DNA of 64,000 nt from Methylomonas sp. (GTDB lineage Bacteria > Pseudomonadota > Gammaproteobacteria > Methylococcales > Methylomonadaceae). The stretch is from assembly GCA_002929135.1 (NCBI GenBank), contig PESC01000024.1, positions 57,533 through 121,532 on the forward strand, read 5' to 3'. The notes under the pieces are model-generated. The model made no database searches. It saw nothing but the letters and a program-made list of their open reading frames with translations, and was not told the DNA's origin. A program made the position numbers and the translations under genes. Position 1 is the stretch's first letter, and every line of letters begins with the position of its first letter. Shown one piece after another: positions 1 to 8,307 of this stretch.

Positions 1-1768
1 GCCCAGCCAACGCCAACAACCGGCTCAAACCGGCGCTATTGCTTATATGGCAGGCGGCAGCCCGATAGGTGAAATGCGCGGCCATCGCCTGCGGTGCCCT
101 GAGCGGCTGCAAACGCTGTTCGAGTATCTGATGCAGATCGGCTGCAGTTTTAAAAAACAGGCAATGCTGATCCCAATGCGGATACTCGGCAATGTCACGG
201 CAATCGTAAACCAGCGGAATGCAACCACAGGCGGCGACTTCAGCCAGTCGCTGAGAATTGATCTCGAAAGGGTGACAAACTAGGGCATAGCGGGCGTTTC
301 GATAAACCTCGGCAACAGACTGGCCGTGGCTCAGTTCGCCGCGATAATAGGGAGCAATAGCTTCGTCCTGTTCCCAATAACGGCCATACACGTCGACTGC
401 CAGCCCGGCATGGGTCTGGCACAGCCAATGCACGGCATGATCACGGATCACATAGTGCAGCAATTTCCAGAACACGAATTCGTAACCCAGGCCTGCCGCA
501 CCGGCAATACCCGCAATCGTCGCTTCGTCGAAGGTTCCGCCACGTTCCATGACAGCAAGCAAGGCGTCTATAGCCTGACAATGTTGGGCATTAGCAAAAT
601 TTACAACCGGCAAATAAGAGCTGCCGACGAATACCACGCGCTCAGCGCGCTCGCCGGAAACCTGTGGGTGAAACACCGCCTCGTCGAAGGCAAAGTGCAA
701 GCGCTCCACCTGCCTGGCGCCACAATCCGCCAGATAACGGTCGAACTGTGGCGAAATAGAGAAATTGAAATCCTGTTCGCGCCATGTCAATAACTGCCGG
801 TTTTTCAATTGCGGCATCAAATCCTGCCACCACAGCAGATTGATAACGTCATCATGCAAAAACCCGTTGCTCTGGTTGTTGACAAAAAAACAGGCATGAG
901 GGGCAAACTCGATGTAGCGTTCGAGCATGTCGACGACATTACTGCCTTCCATATCGTTGGCTTCGATATGAAACAGGGTTTTCCAGCCCAGATCGGCAAA
1001 GGCCTGGGCAATGCCTTTGGCGCTGTACTGCATGACCGTGGTCAGGCGATTGCCTAAAATGAACATGCGTGGCCGTTTACCGACCGCCCCCGGACGCATG
1101 GCTTTGGCCTTGTTTGCCAATTGCCCGGTCAGCATGGCGCGGCGCTGTTTGACCGATTCGACGGCTTTGGCAATAGCCTGTCTGACCGCAGATTGCAATT
1201 CAGGCTCCAGACCGTCCGGGATTTGAATATTTTCGGGTATCCGCAAACGGGAACGCATGAAGAAATCCTCGAAATCGTCCAGTTCCAGATGAATCAGATT
1301 ATCCAAGTCATGGGCTGGTAACTCGCCCCGGTAATAGCAAATCTGCAAGCCATCTATCGTGGGATGGCCACAGAACACCCGATTGCGCTGTTTGGCGACG
1401 TTCAGCGCCAGCAGTGGATCTACGAAATAGGTATCGAAATGCACGGATTCGGCCAGTTTATAGGTGGCTCGATACCGGCAAATCTCATCGACGACATCGG
1501 CTGGCATATCGTTGAATGCCACATGGCCATTTTGTGAAATGGCGATTTTGCCCGGAATCGGTAACGAATTATGCGAGAAGAATTCGACAAAGCGTTCGGA
1601 CGACACCTGGATAAGATAGGGCAGGCTTATGTCGGTCAAAGACCCGTCGTAATAGCAGTATTGCAGGCGAGGGCGACCGTCGGCACCCACCACGATTTGC
1701 TGTGCCTCGGCGGCCCGCCAGGCGTCCTCGATAGTCAGAAAGAAACAGTCGAAAACCGCAGCGTTCAT
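1..1768 (-). CDS. CgeB-like glycosyltransferase, 3' end beyond window
   Basis: An open frame of 589 codons begins at ATG 1768 and runs off the window without a stop, so the C-terminus is missing. The first ~230 residues have no domain I recognise. From about residue 234 there is a GT-B-like Rossmann half beginning FILGNRLTTVMQYSAKG. Near residues 495-510 lies the segment QRLAEVAACGCIPLVYDC, typical of the nucleotide-sugar-binding half of CgeB/group-1-like glycosyltransferases, where a glycan-cluster enzyme binds its donor. It begins 11 bp after the radical SAM gene on the same strand and is the last visible gene of the sugar operon. I infer that it transfers the sugar made by this operon to a surface glycan or protein. 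Donor and acceptor are unknown. The family call rests on motif resemblance by eye. Confidence 0.72.
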   Translation of the reverse strand, partial: MNAAVFDCFFLTIEDAWRAAEAQQIVVGADGRPRLQYCYYDGSLTDISLPYLIQVSSERFVEFFSHNSLPIPGKIAISQNGHVAFNDMPADVVDEICRYRATYKLAESVHFDTYFVDPLLALNVAKQRNRVFCGHPTIDGLQICYYRGELPAHDLDNLIHLELDDFEDFFMRSRLRIPENIQIPDGLEPELQSAVRQAIAKAVESVKQRRAMLTGQLANKAKAMRPGAVGKRPRMFILGNRLTTVMQYSAKGIAQAFADLGWKTLFHIEANDMEGSNVVDMLERYIEFAPHACFFVNNQSNGFLHDDVINLLWWQDLMPQLKNRQLLTWREQDFNFSISPQFDRYLADCGARQVERLHFAFDEAVFHPQVSGERAERVVFVGSSYLPVVNFANAQHCQAIDALLAVMERGGTFDEATIAGIAGAAGLGYEFVFWKLLHYVIRDHAVHWLCQTHAGLAVDVYGRYWEQDEAIAPYYRGELSHGQSVAEVYRNARYALVCHPFEINSQRLAEVAACGCIPLVYDCRDIAEYPHWDQHCLFFKTAADLHQILEQRLQPLRAPQAMAAHFTYRAAACHISNSAGLSRLLALAG

Positions 1769-1779
1769 CAGTCAGTCAC

Positions 1780-3171
1780 TCAGATGAAGTTGATGTGTTC
1801 CGGCGGGTTTTTTAAGTCCCACAGGAACTTGTTGACGTAATCCTGGCGGCAACCTATCGCGCAATCCTTATGCACATCGACCGATTCAGCAACGTCCTTG
1901 TGTACCTGCCAGTAGCGCTCGCTGTTCGCGACCAGTTCGTAGAACGAATCCGTGTGCAGGTCACCGATGTAAAAGCGTTCCTTGTTGAAAAACGGCCCGC
2001 ACGGATAAATTTTGCCGTTACCGGAAATTTGCAACAAAAACGCCGTGCCGAAGCATTGGTCGTATTTGCGATAACCGTCTTTGTACAGACTGGTTTCACC
2101 TGCGGCATTGATCTTGTTCCATTTCGCCTGCACGACGTAGTTGTCGTTGCTCATTGCCTCGGCCTGTTTCAGCAAATCGTTGATGCTCAAATAGGCGTCG
2201 TAGTCGATGCCGATTTCCTTGTATTCGGAATCCGAGCAATGCTTGATGACGAAATAATCCACACCCAATTCAGCACCCAATGCTGCCTCTGCCAGCACTT
2301 CGTCGAAACATTCCGGGATCAGCACCATTTGAAGGCCAATCGTGCATTTGTAGCCCTTGTCTTTCTTGATTTTCACCAATTCGCGAATCTTGCCGATGAG
2401 CAGGTCGAAATTGCCCTCAACCGACTGATGCACCCGGCGAAAGCCTTCCGGGGTACCGGCCGACAAATTGAAGCGGATGTAGCTCATGTTCTTCAGCAAA
2501 TCGTCGGCACGGCTCATATCGAGCGCAATACCGTTGGTGGCCATCGCGGTATCGATACCCAATTCGCCAGCCAGCACTGTCGCATCGTACAAAGCCGGAT
2601 TCAGCGTCGGTTCGCCGTCGCCGATGAAGCCCAGCGAACGCACCCCCAAGCGGCCGCAATCGCGGACGAAATCCAGCAGCGCCTCGCGACCTATCATGGC
2701 GCCCTTGGTCATGTTCTGCACTACGGCATAACAGTACAAGCAGGCGGTATTGCAGAACTTGGTCAGGCCCATATCGATATGCACCGGCGCAAAACGCTCG
2801 CCGTTTTGCCAGGCTTGAACCCGATCCAGATGATGCATCATCTTGTGGCCATCGAATCTGAAGCGCTCGTGCCGGGTACGGAAGCTGGGGCCGGTAAACT
2901 GGTTCGGCGCCGGTTTGTCATGCTCGCAGCCAGCATCCAGGCGGATGATGCCTTGCTGACCATCGTGCGATACGGTTTCAAGCTGTTGCCCCGGCAAACG
3001 GGTCAGTTGCCGGGTGTCGATGATCTGGTAATCCTGCGACAGTGCACTGCGATCGACGATCTGGTTGGACGTGCGCAGTTTATGGCCTGGCCGGTTGAAC
3101 AATGGCGCATCGTCTGGAATGGCCGTGGCGGCAGCATTGCCGAAACGATTGATTTGCTCGGGATTGGACAT
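1780..3171 (-). CDS. radical SAM/SPASM enzyme of sugar operon
   Basis: 463 residues. The radical SAM CX3CX2C cluster is C140, C144 and C147 (CNTACLYC). A GDGEPTLNP stretch follows at about 185, as expected for the SAM-binding barrel. Four further cysteines (C373, C391, C437, C441) form a SPASM-like C-terminal region that would hold an auxiliary iron-sulphur cluster. The N-terminal ~130 residues precede the barrel and look like an extra domain. The protein ends PPEHINFI, nearly the same tail as the other radical SAM protein of this operon (PPVHVNFI). It lies 16 bp after the E1 beta-like gene. The reaction is unknown. In sugar clusters such enzymes can epimerise, dehydrate or rearrange a sugar carbon by hydrogen abstraction, and a role on the operon's sugar is inferred. 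Confidence 0.85.
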   Translation of the reverse strand: MSNPEQINRFGNAAATAIPDDAPLFNRPGHKLRTSNQIVDRSALSQDYQIIDTRQLTRLPGQQLETVSHDGQQGIIRLDAGCEHDKPAPNQFTGPSFRTRHERFRFDGHKMMHHLDRVQAWQNGERFAPVHIDMGLTKFCNTACLYCYAVVQNMTKGAMIGREALLDFVRDCGRLGVRSLGFIGDGEPTLNPALYDATVLAGELGIDTAMATNGIALDMSRADDLLKNMSYIRFNLSAGTPEGFRRVHQSVEGNFDLLIGKIRELVKIKKDKGYKCTIGLQMVLIPECFDEVLAEAALGAELGVDYFVIKHCSDSEYKEIGIDYDAYLSINDLLKQAEAMSNDNYVVQAKWNKINAAGETSLYKDGYRKYDQCFGTAFLLQISGNGKIYPCGPFFNKERFYIGDLHTDSFYELVANSERYWQVHKDVAESVDVHKDCAIGCRQDYVNKFLWDLKNPPEHINFI

Positions 3172-3187
3172 GGCGGGTCTCGATCAA

Positions 3188-4258
3188 TTAAAACGGGCCG
3201 ACGAAATAGCGGTCGGGTTGATCCCTGGCCAGAGTGGATTGCAATGACCGGCATACGCTTGTGATTAGCGGCCGTCGATCCAGAATCTCCAGTATCGCAG
3301 CCGCAAGATGTTCGGCACCGGGGTAATAATCATTCGCCAGAAAATGCGAGGTCGGTACCGGATGATTGGGGTAAGCGACGAGACGCGGTGCCTGTTTCAA
3401 TAAAGTGGGCTGGCGCTGATACAGCCGCGAAATCAGCAGGTGCCCGATCGAGGCCATTTCCGGTGCGCAATCTGCCACCAGCAAATGACCGGTTTGCGCA
3501 ACCGAGTTGGCAACCGTTTCGACATCCAGCGGCGTCAAGCAGCGCATGTCCACCACGTCGGCTTCGATACCGTGCTCCGCCAGTACTGTCGCTGCCTTCA
3601 GCGCCTCGATGGTTATGTGTGAAAACGCCGCAATGGTAATGGCGTTTCCCTGTCGTAACCGGGCCGCGCCCGTAACGCCAGCCGCCGGTTGGCGTTTATC
3701 GACTTCGCCGGTGATGTGATGCAGCCAGCGATGCTCGACGAACAACACCGGGTTGTCATCGGCAATTGCGTTCAGCATGAAATGGTAGGCGTCACCAGCC
3801 GTGGTCGGCATCACCACCTTCAGCCCAGGCACCTGGGCGAACATCGCCTGCAAACTTTGCGAATGTTGTGGCCCCTGTCCCCAACCCCGACCGATGATGA
3901 CCCGCACCACCAGCGGTACTTTTTGCTGGCCGTTGAACATGTAACACCATTTGGCCGCGTTGTTGACCATCTGATCCATCGCCAACAGCGCGAAATCGAT
4001 GCGCTGATGCACCAGCACCGGCCTCATGCCTGCCAATGCCGCACCGATACAGATGCCGGTCATGCCGTTTTCAGCCAGCGGCATGTCCTGTACCCGTCCG
4101 GCGCCGTAGGTTTCGCGCAGGCCCTGAGTGGTGGAAAAAATGGTTTTCGGATCGGGAACGCCTTCACCGATCACCAGCATGTCGGGATGCCTGGCCAGAG
4201 CATCATCCAATGCCTCGCGGATCGCCGCACCGTAGCTCAGAGTCATCACGTCAGACAT
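3188..4258 (-). CDS. thiamine-diphosphate enzyme, E1 beta-like subunit
   Basis: 356 residues with the fold and landmarks of 2-oxoacid dehydrogenase E1 beta subunits: an N-terminal LSYGAAIREALDDAL helix, the conserved IGEGV turn, a long pyrimidine-domain core with PLAENGMTGICIGAALAG, and a C-terminal transketolase-like domain (VVDMRCLTPLD near 245). The first 8 bp overlap the end of the alpha gene, so the two subunits are translationally coupled and should form an alpha2beta2 enzyme. No E2 acyltransferase or E3 gene is nearby, so this is unlikely to be a complete dehydrogenase complex. E1-like pairs in sugar clusters (avilamycin AviB1/AviB2) are known to help attach a two-carbon branch. A similar decarboxylation and acyl-transfer job is inferred here. 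Confidence 0.85.
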   Translation of the reverse strand: MSDVMTLSYGAAIREALDDALARHPDMLVIGEGVPDPKTIFSTTQGLRETYGAGRVQDMPLAENGMTGICIGAALAGMRPVLVHQRIDFALLAMDQMVNNAAKWCYMFNGQQKVPLVVRVIIGRGWGQGPQHSQSLQAMFAQVPGLKVVMPTTAGDAYHFMLNAIADDNPVLFVEHRWLHHITGEVDKRQPAAGVTGAARLRQGNAITIAAFSHITIEALKAATVLAEHGIEADVVDMRCLTPLDVETVANSVAQTGHLLVADCAPEMASIGHLLISRLYQRQPTLLKQAPRLVAYPNHPVPTSHFLANDYYPGAEHLAAAILEILDRRPLITSVCRSLQSTLARDQPDRYFVGPF

Positions 4259-5219
4259 GGATATGATGCGTCATGCTGATTACATCGGGACGACGACCGC
4301 TCAGCGCGATAGCGAACGCTTGATCTATTTCGACGCCAATCTGCTGTTCCATGACTTGCAAGTCGCCGTCTGTCACGCCGCATAGTCTTAGCATGTGTTC
4401 AGTGTGGCGTAACGGACAACGCAGTTTCCAGGTTGCCAGCTCGCCGGGCGGACGGTAACCCAGATCGTCGTCTTCGTTCGGCCCGCAATGCTCGGGCCAG
4501 CGGTGAGTATGGAGTTCCAGAAACTGTGGGCCTGCACCGGCGCGCACGGCGGCAATCGCGGCTTGCGCCAGGGCATGAACCTGTTCGACCCGGTTGCCAT
4601 CACCGCTTGTCGCATTCAGACCATGGGCGGCGGCAATCGGGTAAATATCGCGGGCAGGCTGGCGCTCGTTCAGTGGCGTCATCACCGAATACTGGTTGTT
4701 CTCGCATACCATCACCAACGGCAGTTTTTTGAGGGCTGCGAAATTCAGGGTTTCGTGTACCACGCCTTCCTCGAAGCAGCCGTCACCGAAAAATACCACG
4801 ACGACGTTGCCACTACCCTTGATTTGCTCCGCCCAGGCATAACCGGCTGCGACTGGCACCGTGCCGCCGACGATGGGCGTAGACGCCACGAATCCGGCGT
4901 TCAGATCGCTCAAATGCATGGAGCCGCCACGACCGCCACAACAACCTTCGGCAAAACCGTAGAGTTCGGCGAGCAAACCGACCAGGCTGCCCCCCTTGGC
5001 CAGATAATGGCCGTGGCCACGATGATTGCTGAACACTTTGTCGGCAACCGTCAGGTGAGCGCAAATACCCACCGCGATGGCTTCCTCTCCGATGCACAAG
5101 TGGGTCGGGCAGCGCATCTGTTGTTCCGCATAGCGGGTGGCAATCGCCTCCTCAATGCGACGGATACGCAACATTCTGTGATACAAACCGGTCAATTCAG
5201 CCGTCGTCGGCAAGCTCAT
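4251..5219 (-). CDS. thiamine-diphosphate enzyme, E1 alpha-like subunit
   Basis: 322 residues, the usual length of a PDH/acetoin-type E1 alpha subunit. The thiamine-diphosphate motif is clear: GDG at 145-147 and NN at 174-175. The family's HRGHGHYLAKG stretch is near 67-77 and GGRGGSMHL near 95-103. The ATG overlaps the stop of the nucleotidyltransferase-kinase gene by 4 bp, and the 3' end overlaps the beta gene by 8 bp, placing it firmly in the sugar operon rather than in central metabolism. With the beta subunit it should decarboxylate a 2-oxo acid and pass the resulting acyl or hydroxyalkyl group to an acceptor. The acceptor is inferred to be a sugar because no lipoyl E2 is encoded nearby. 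Confidence 0.87.
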   Translation of the reverse strand: MSLPTTAELTGLYHRMLRIRRIEEAIATRYAEQQMRCPTHLCIGEEAIAVGICAHLTVADKVFSNHRGHGHYLAKGGSLVGLLAELYGFAEGCCGGRGGSMHLSDLNAGFVASTPIVGGTVPVAAGYAWAEQIKGSGNVVVVFFGDGCFEEGVVHETLNFAALKKLPLVMVCENNQYSVMTPLNERQPARDIYPIAAAHGLNATSGDGNRVEQVHALAQAAIAAVRAGAGPQFLELHTHRWPEHCGPNEDDDLGYRPPGELATWKLRCPLRHTEHMLRLCGVTDGDLQVMEQQIGVEIDQAFAIALSGRRPDVISMTHHIHV

Positions 5220-6736
5220 TTCAGCAAGGTCGTGATGTATTTGAACAAGGCCACAGCCCGCACCGGCTCGCGGTTACAGACGATCTGCACGTCCAGCGCC
5301 GCCGCAACGCTACCGGCAAACAAGGCCATTTCCGGCACCAGGCCGCCGCCCAGACAGAGACCTGCCACCGACAGAAAGGCATCGCCGGCACCGATCCGAT
5401 CCACAACAGTGGAGGATAACGCCGGTATTTTGTATTGAGTACGCGTTTGATCCAGCAGCAATGCCCCTTTGGTGCCACGGGTAATGGCAATATGGTCGGC
5501 ATCCAATTGATTGGCGAGCTGTCCGGCCAGTTCTTCGATGGCCGCGCTGCGGTCGTGCACCGCCAGCCTGAGTTCAGGCACGTTCATCGACAGGAAATTG
5601 GCGCGTGGGTAGCGGGTAATCAAATGATAACCACGGTTACCACTGTTGACCTGAGCATTGACGGCCAGAAACCGGGCCTTGCCGGACAAGGCCGCGACCA
5701 TGTCTCCGGAAATGAAGCCATTACCGAAGTCCGGCACGATGACCACATCAAAATCGCGCAAATGCCGATCCAGCCAGACGACGATCTTGCGGTTGATGTC
5801 TTCCGGCAATGGTGCGTCGTTGTAAAAATACACCTCGAACAACTTGGCAATGTCGGCATCGACATAACGCCGCTTGACGATGGTCGGCCTATCCTGGCTG
5901 AAAAAAAACACCGGATCGATATTGGGATTCAGATGGGTGCGGATGAAGTTTTCGTGGCTCTTGGCAGCCCCCAGGCCGGACAACAACGTCACATTGTCGG
6001 TGAATTCGGCAACGTGATTGGCGACCGCAATCGCCCCACCGGCAAAGCGCTCGTAATCGTTATATTTGACCGCAAACACATTGCCCTTGCCGGTCTGGCC
6101 CAATGGCGAGGTGTAATGGTATTCGTCGACGATGGCTTCACCAACCACCAGCACGTTGAGGTCTTTCAGGCCTTTCATCCGTTCGATGAGGCTATTGGCC
6201 GATATCCGATCCTTGAACTCGTCCAGATAGGCGGAAATTTCCGGCGAAAACACTTCAAAGTATTCGTTCAGCAAACGGGTCGAACTCGACGTCAGTTCGT
6301 CGGTGAAAAACACCTTGCCGCCGTGGCGCTCGACCGCCTCCTTCTCGTGCTGGATATTGCCGGTCAAATCGTCGCTGGTACTTTTGTAATCGCTGCCTTT
6401 CACGTACAAGTCCGGCTTGACCGCATCCAATACATTGACAGCGGTCACGGCATGATTGATCGCCACGCTGTCGACACATGCCAGCGCGGCGATGTTCTCT
6501 GCCCGCAGATACTGGTTGAATACCGGCCGCCCCGGCCCCTTGTTGACGTATTCGTCGGCGGTGACGCTGACCAGCAAGGCATCGGCCTGGCGGGCGGCAG
6601 CCTGCAAATGCCGAATGTGGCCAATGTGCAGCAAGTCGAAGGTACCGTGACACAGTGCAAGGGTGCGCCCCTCCGTTTTCAGTTCCGCTGCCCGTTGCGC
6701 CAATTGCGCTATCGTCATGATTTTCTGGGTGGACAT
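5216..6736 (-). CDS. nucleotidyltransferase-PfkB kinase fusion, HldE domains in reverse order
   Basis: 506 residues. Residues ~25-155 are a cytidylyltransferase-like domain with the HIGH nucleotide-binding motif at 37-40 (GTFDLLHIGH). Residues ~190-506 are a PfkB carbohydrate kinase ending in VVDRIGAGDAF, where D452 should be the catalytic base. In E. coli HldE, which makes ADP-D-glycero-beta-D-manno-heptose, the kinase comes first and the adenylyltransferase second; here the order is reversed. It begins 3 bp after the SIS isomerase gene and overlaps the E1 alpha gene by 4 bp. The pairing with a GmhA-like isomerase suggests activation of a heptose-like sugar phosphate to a nucleotide sugar. 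Base specificity (ADP, GDP or CDP) cannot be read from the sequence. Confidence 0.85.
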   Translation of the reverse strand: MSTQKIMTIAQLAQRAAELKTEGRTLALCHGTFDLLHIGHIRHLQAAARQADALLVSVTADEYVNKGPGRPVFNQYLRAENIAALACVDSVAINHAVTAVNVLDAVKPDLYVKGSDYKSTSDDLTGNIQHEKEAVERHGGKVFFTDELTSSSTRLLNEYFEVFSPEISAYLDEFKDRISANSLIERMKGLKDLNVLVVGEAIVDEYHYTSPLGQTGKGNVFAVKYNDYERFAGGAIAVANHVAEFTDNVTLLSGLGAAKSHENFIRTHLNPNIDPVFFFSQDRPTIVKRRYVDADIAKLFEVYFYNDAPLPEDINRKIVVWLDRHLRDFDVVIVPDFGNGFISGDMVAALSGKARFLAVNAQVNSGNRGYHLITRYPRANFLSMNVPELRLAVHDRSAAIEELAGQLANQLDADHIAITRGTKGALLLDQTRTQYKIPALSSTVVDRIGAGDAFLSVAGLCLGGGLVPEMALFAGSVAAALDVQIVCNREPVRAVALFKYITTLLK

Positions 6737-6739
6737 GGC

Positions 6740-7303
6740 TCAACGCTTGATTAGCTGATCTGTCATGTGATGCAAAACGAACAAGTGCGCCAGTTCGACC
6801 ATGCCGTAGTGGTTGCTGTCCAGCCACACATTCCAGCGCCCCCTTTTGCGTAACGGGTTATCGGCCTTGAAACCGCTCAGAGTCATCACAGTCATCCCCT
6901 GGGTGTTCGCTGCATCGACGGCATTGACGATATTGGCCGATTGCCCTGAACTGCTGATGGCAATCAGCAAATCGGCGGGATAGGCAAAAGCGGAAATCTG
7001 TTTGGCAAACGCCTGCTCGTAACCGAAATCGTTGGTAAAACAGGTCAGCGGTGCCGCTTCGTGCAAGGTTAGCGCACACAGACCGCCGACGTTGCGCAGA
7101 TCGGTAATCACATGGCTGGCAATCGCCGCGCTGCCACCGTTGCCCAGAATGATGACTTTGGCCTGCTGTTGCTTGACGCGCACGAATTCGGCCAGCATGT
7201 CGGCGATGACACCCTCACCGTCCAGATCGTTACCCGCCGCATCGCTGAAGCGGCAGTCGGCCAGCAAGTCGGCGAATCGGGCCGCAGCGTTGACGATAGA
7301 CAT
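6740..7303 (-). CDS. SIS-domain sedoheptulose-7-phosphate isomerase-like protein
   Basis: 187 residues. ATG 7303 is chosen because AGGAGG stands just upstream and the SIS fold starts soon after. The sugar-phosphate-binding loop ILGNGGSAAIASHV is near residues 50-63 and the second loop ISSSGQSANI near 113. GmhA proteins isomerise sedoheptulose 7-phosphate to the manno-heptose 7-phosphate that an HldE-type enzyme activates, and the gene directly precedes such a fusion. By eye the active site differs from GmhA/DiaA: the helix after the loop reads HVITD where GmhA and DiaA have a glutamate four residues after the histidine, and the C-terminal QE-x-H becomes EL-x-H. A changed substrate or stereochemistry is therefore possible. 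It lies 8 bp after the epimerase gene. Confidence 0.82.
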   Translation of the reverse strand: MSIVNAAARFADLLADCRFSDAAGNDLDGEGVIADMLAEFVRVKQQQAKVIILGNGGSAAIASHVITDLRNVGGLCALTLHEAAPLTCFTNDFGYEQAFAKQISAFAYPADLLIAISSSGQSANIVNAVDAANTQGMTVMTLSGFKADNPLRKRGRWNVWLDSNHYGMVELAHLFVLHHMTDQLIKR

Positions 7304-7311
7304 CGCCCCTC

Positions 7312-8298
7312 CTATTTGTCGAGATATTTGAACCAGTCGACCGTGGCATCGGCAATCGATGATGAGGTCCACAGCGGCGCATCGCGCCAGTAATCGATAT
7401 GCGCCAGCATATTCGCCACACCTTGCCCGAAACTGACTTGCGGCTGCCAACCCAGTTTTTCGCCAATTTTGCGGGTGTCGGCAAAGGTGCAATCCGGCTC
7501 GCCGGGGCGCTTGGGAATGTACTCGACGTCGCCGCCCAGCAAGCCCACCAGCGTGTTGATGCTGTAAGTTCCGCCACTGCCAACATTCATGACCTCGCCG
7601 ACGTAATCGGATTCTGCGGCGGCGATGAAGGCACTGGCAACATCGGTGACGTAAGTGAAATCGCGAGTCTGATTGCCATCACCCACCACGGTAAATGGCC
7701 TGCCGCTGATCTTTTGCGCCAAAAACACGCCGAATACCGCGCCGTAGGTTCCGGTGGTACGGGCGTGGGGGCCGTAGACATTGAACAGTCGCAGCGACAT
7801 AGCTGGTAATCCGTACAGTTGCGCCCAATGCAACACCATTTCCTCGCCCAAGTACTTGGTCAGGGCGTACGGATACTGTGGTTTGACCGGCGCGGTTTCC
7901 GGCGTCGGGAACTGTTCGGCCAGTCCGTAGCAAGACGACGATGCGGCATAGATCAAACGCTTGATGTTCGCCATGCGCGCCGCTTCCAGCACGTTGAAGG
8001 TACCGCTGACATTGGTTTCGTAATAAGCGCGTGGCTGCTCGATGGAAGGTACGATGTCGGCCAGACCGGCCAGATGAAATACCCAATCCACATCGGCAAA
8101 CAGCGGTGCAATACGGGCGAAATCGCGAATGTCAGCCTGATGGAATTCAAAACGCGGCTGGCCCAGCAAATCGGCGATAGTTGCCTTGCGGCCACCAACC
8201 AGGCTATCGACCACCTTGACATGATGGCCTTGTTGCCACAATGCCCGGCCCAAATGACTGCCAATGAAACCCGCGCCCCCGGTAACCAATACGTTCAT
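7312..8298 (-). CDS. NAD-dependent sugar epimerase/dehydratase (extended SDR)
   Basis: 328 residues with the N-terminal NAD-binding glycine motif GGAGFIGSHL (7-16), the active-site serine region YAASSSCYG near 120, and the catalytic YxxxK in YPYALTK near 143-149. The C-terminal half carries RLFNVYGP and GDGNQTRDFTYV, typical of UDP-glucose 4-epimerase or dTDP-glucose dehydratase relatives that oxidise a nucleotide sugar at C4. AGGGG precedes the ATG. It lies 9 bp after the first radical SAM gene and 8 bp before the isomerase gene. It should act on the nucleotide sugar formed in this operon, as a 4-epimerase, 4,6-dehydratase or a related enzyme. The exact reaction is not decidable from sequence alone. 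Confidence 0.85.
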   Translation of the reverse strand: MNVLVTGGAGFIGSHLGRALWQQGHHVKVVDSLVGGRKATIADLLGQPRFEFHQADIRDFARIAPLFADVDWVFHLAGLADIVPSIEQPRAYYETNVSGTFNVLEAARMANIKRLIYAASSSCYGLAEQFPTPETAPVKPQYPYALTKYLGEEMVLHWAQLYGLPAMSLRLFNVYGPHARTTGTYGAVFGVFLAQKISGRPFTVVGDGNQTRDFTYVTDVASAFIAAAESDYVGEVMNVGSGGTYSINTLVGLLGGDVEYIPKRPGEPDCTFADTRKIGEKLGWQPQVSFGQGVANMLAHIDYWRDAPLWTSSSIADATVDWFKYLDK

Positions 8299-8307
8299 GC
8301 TGTGCCC

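Noticed and set aside
1870..3264. Long plus-strand open frame (464 codons)
   Set aside because: It lies antisense to the radical SAM gene in every part, has no ribosome site or recognisable domain, and the minus-strand protein has intact cluster motifs. The high GC content gives such shadows.
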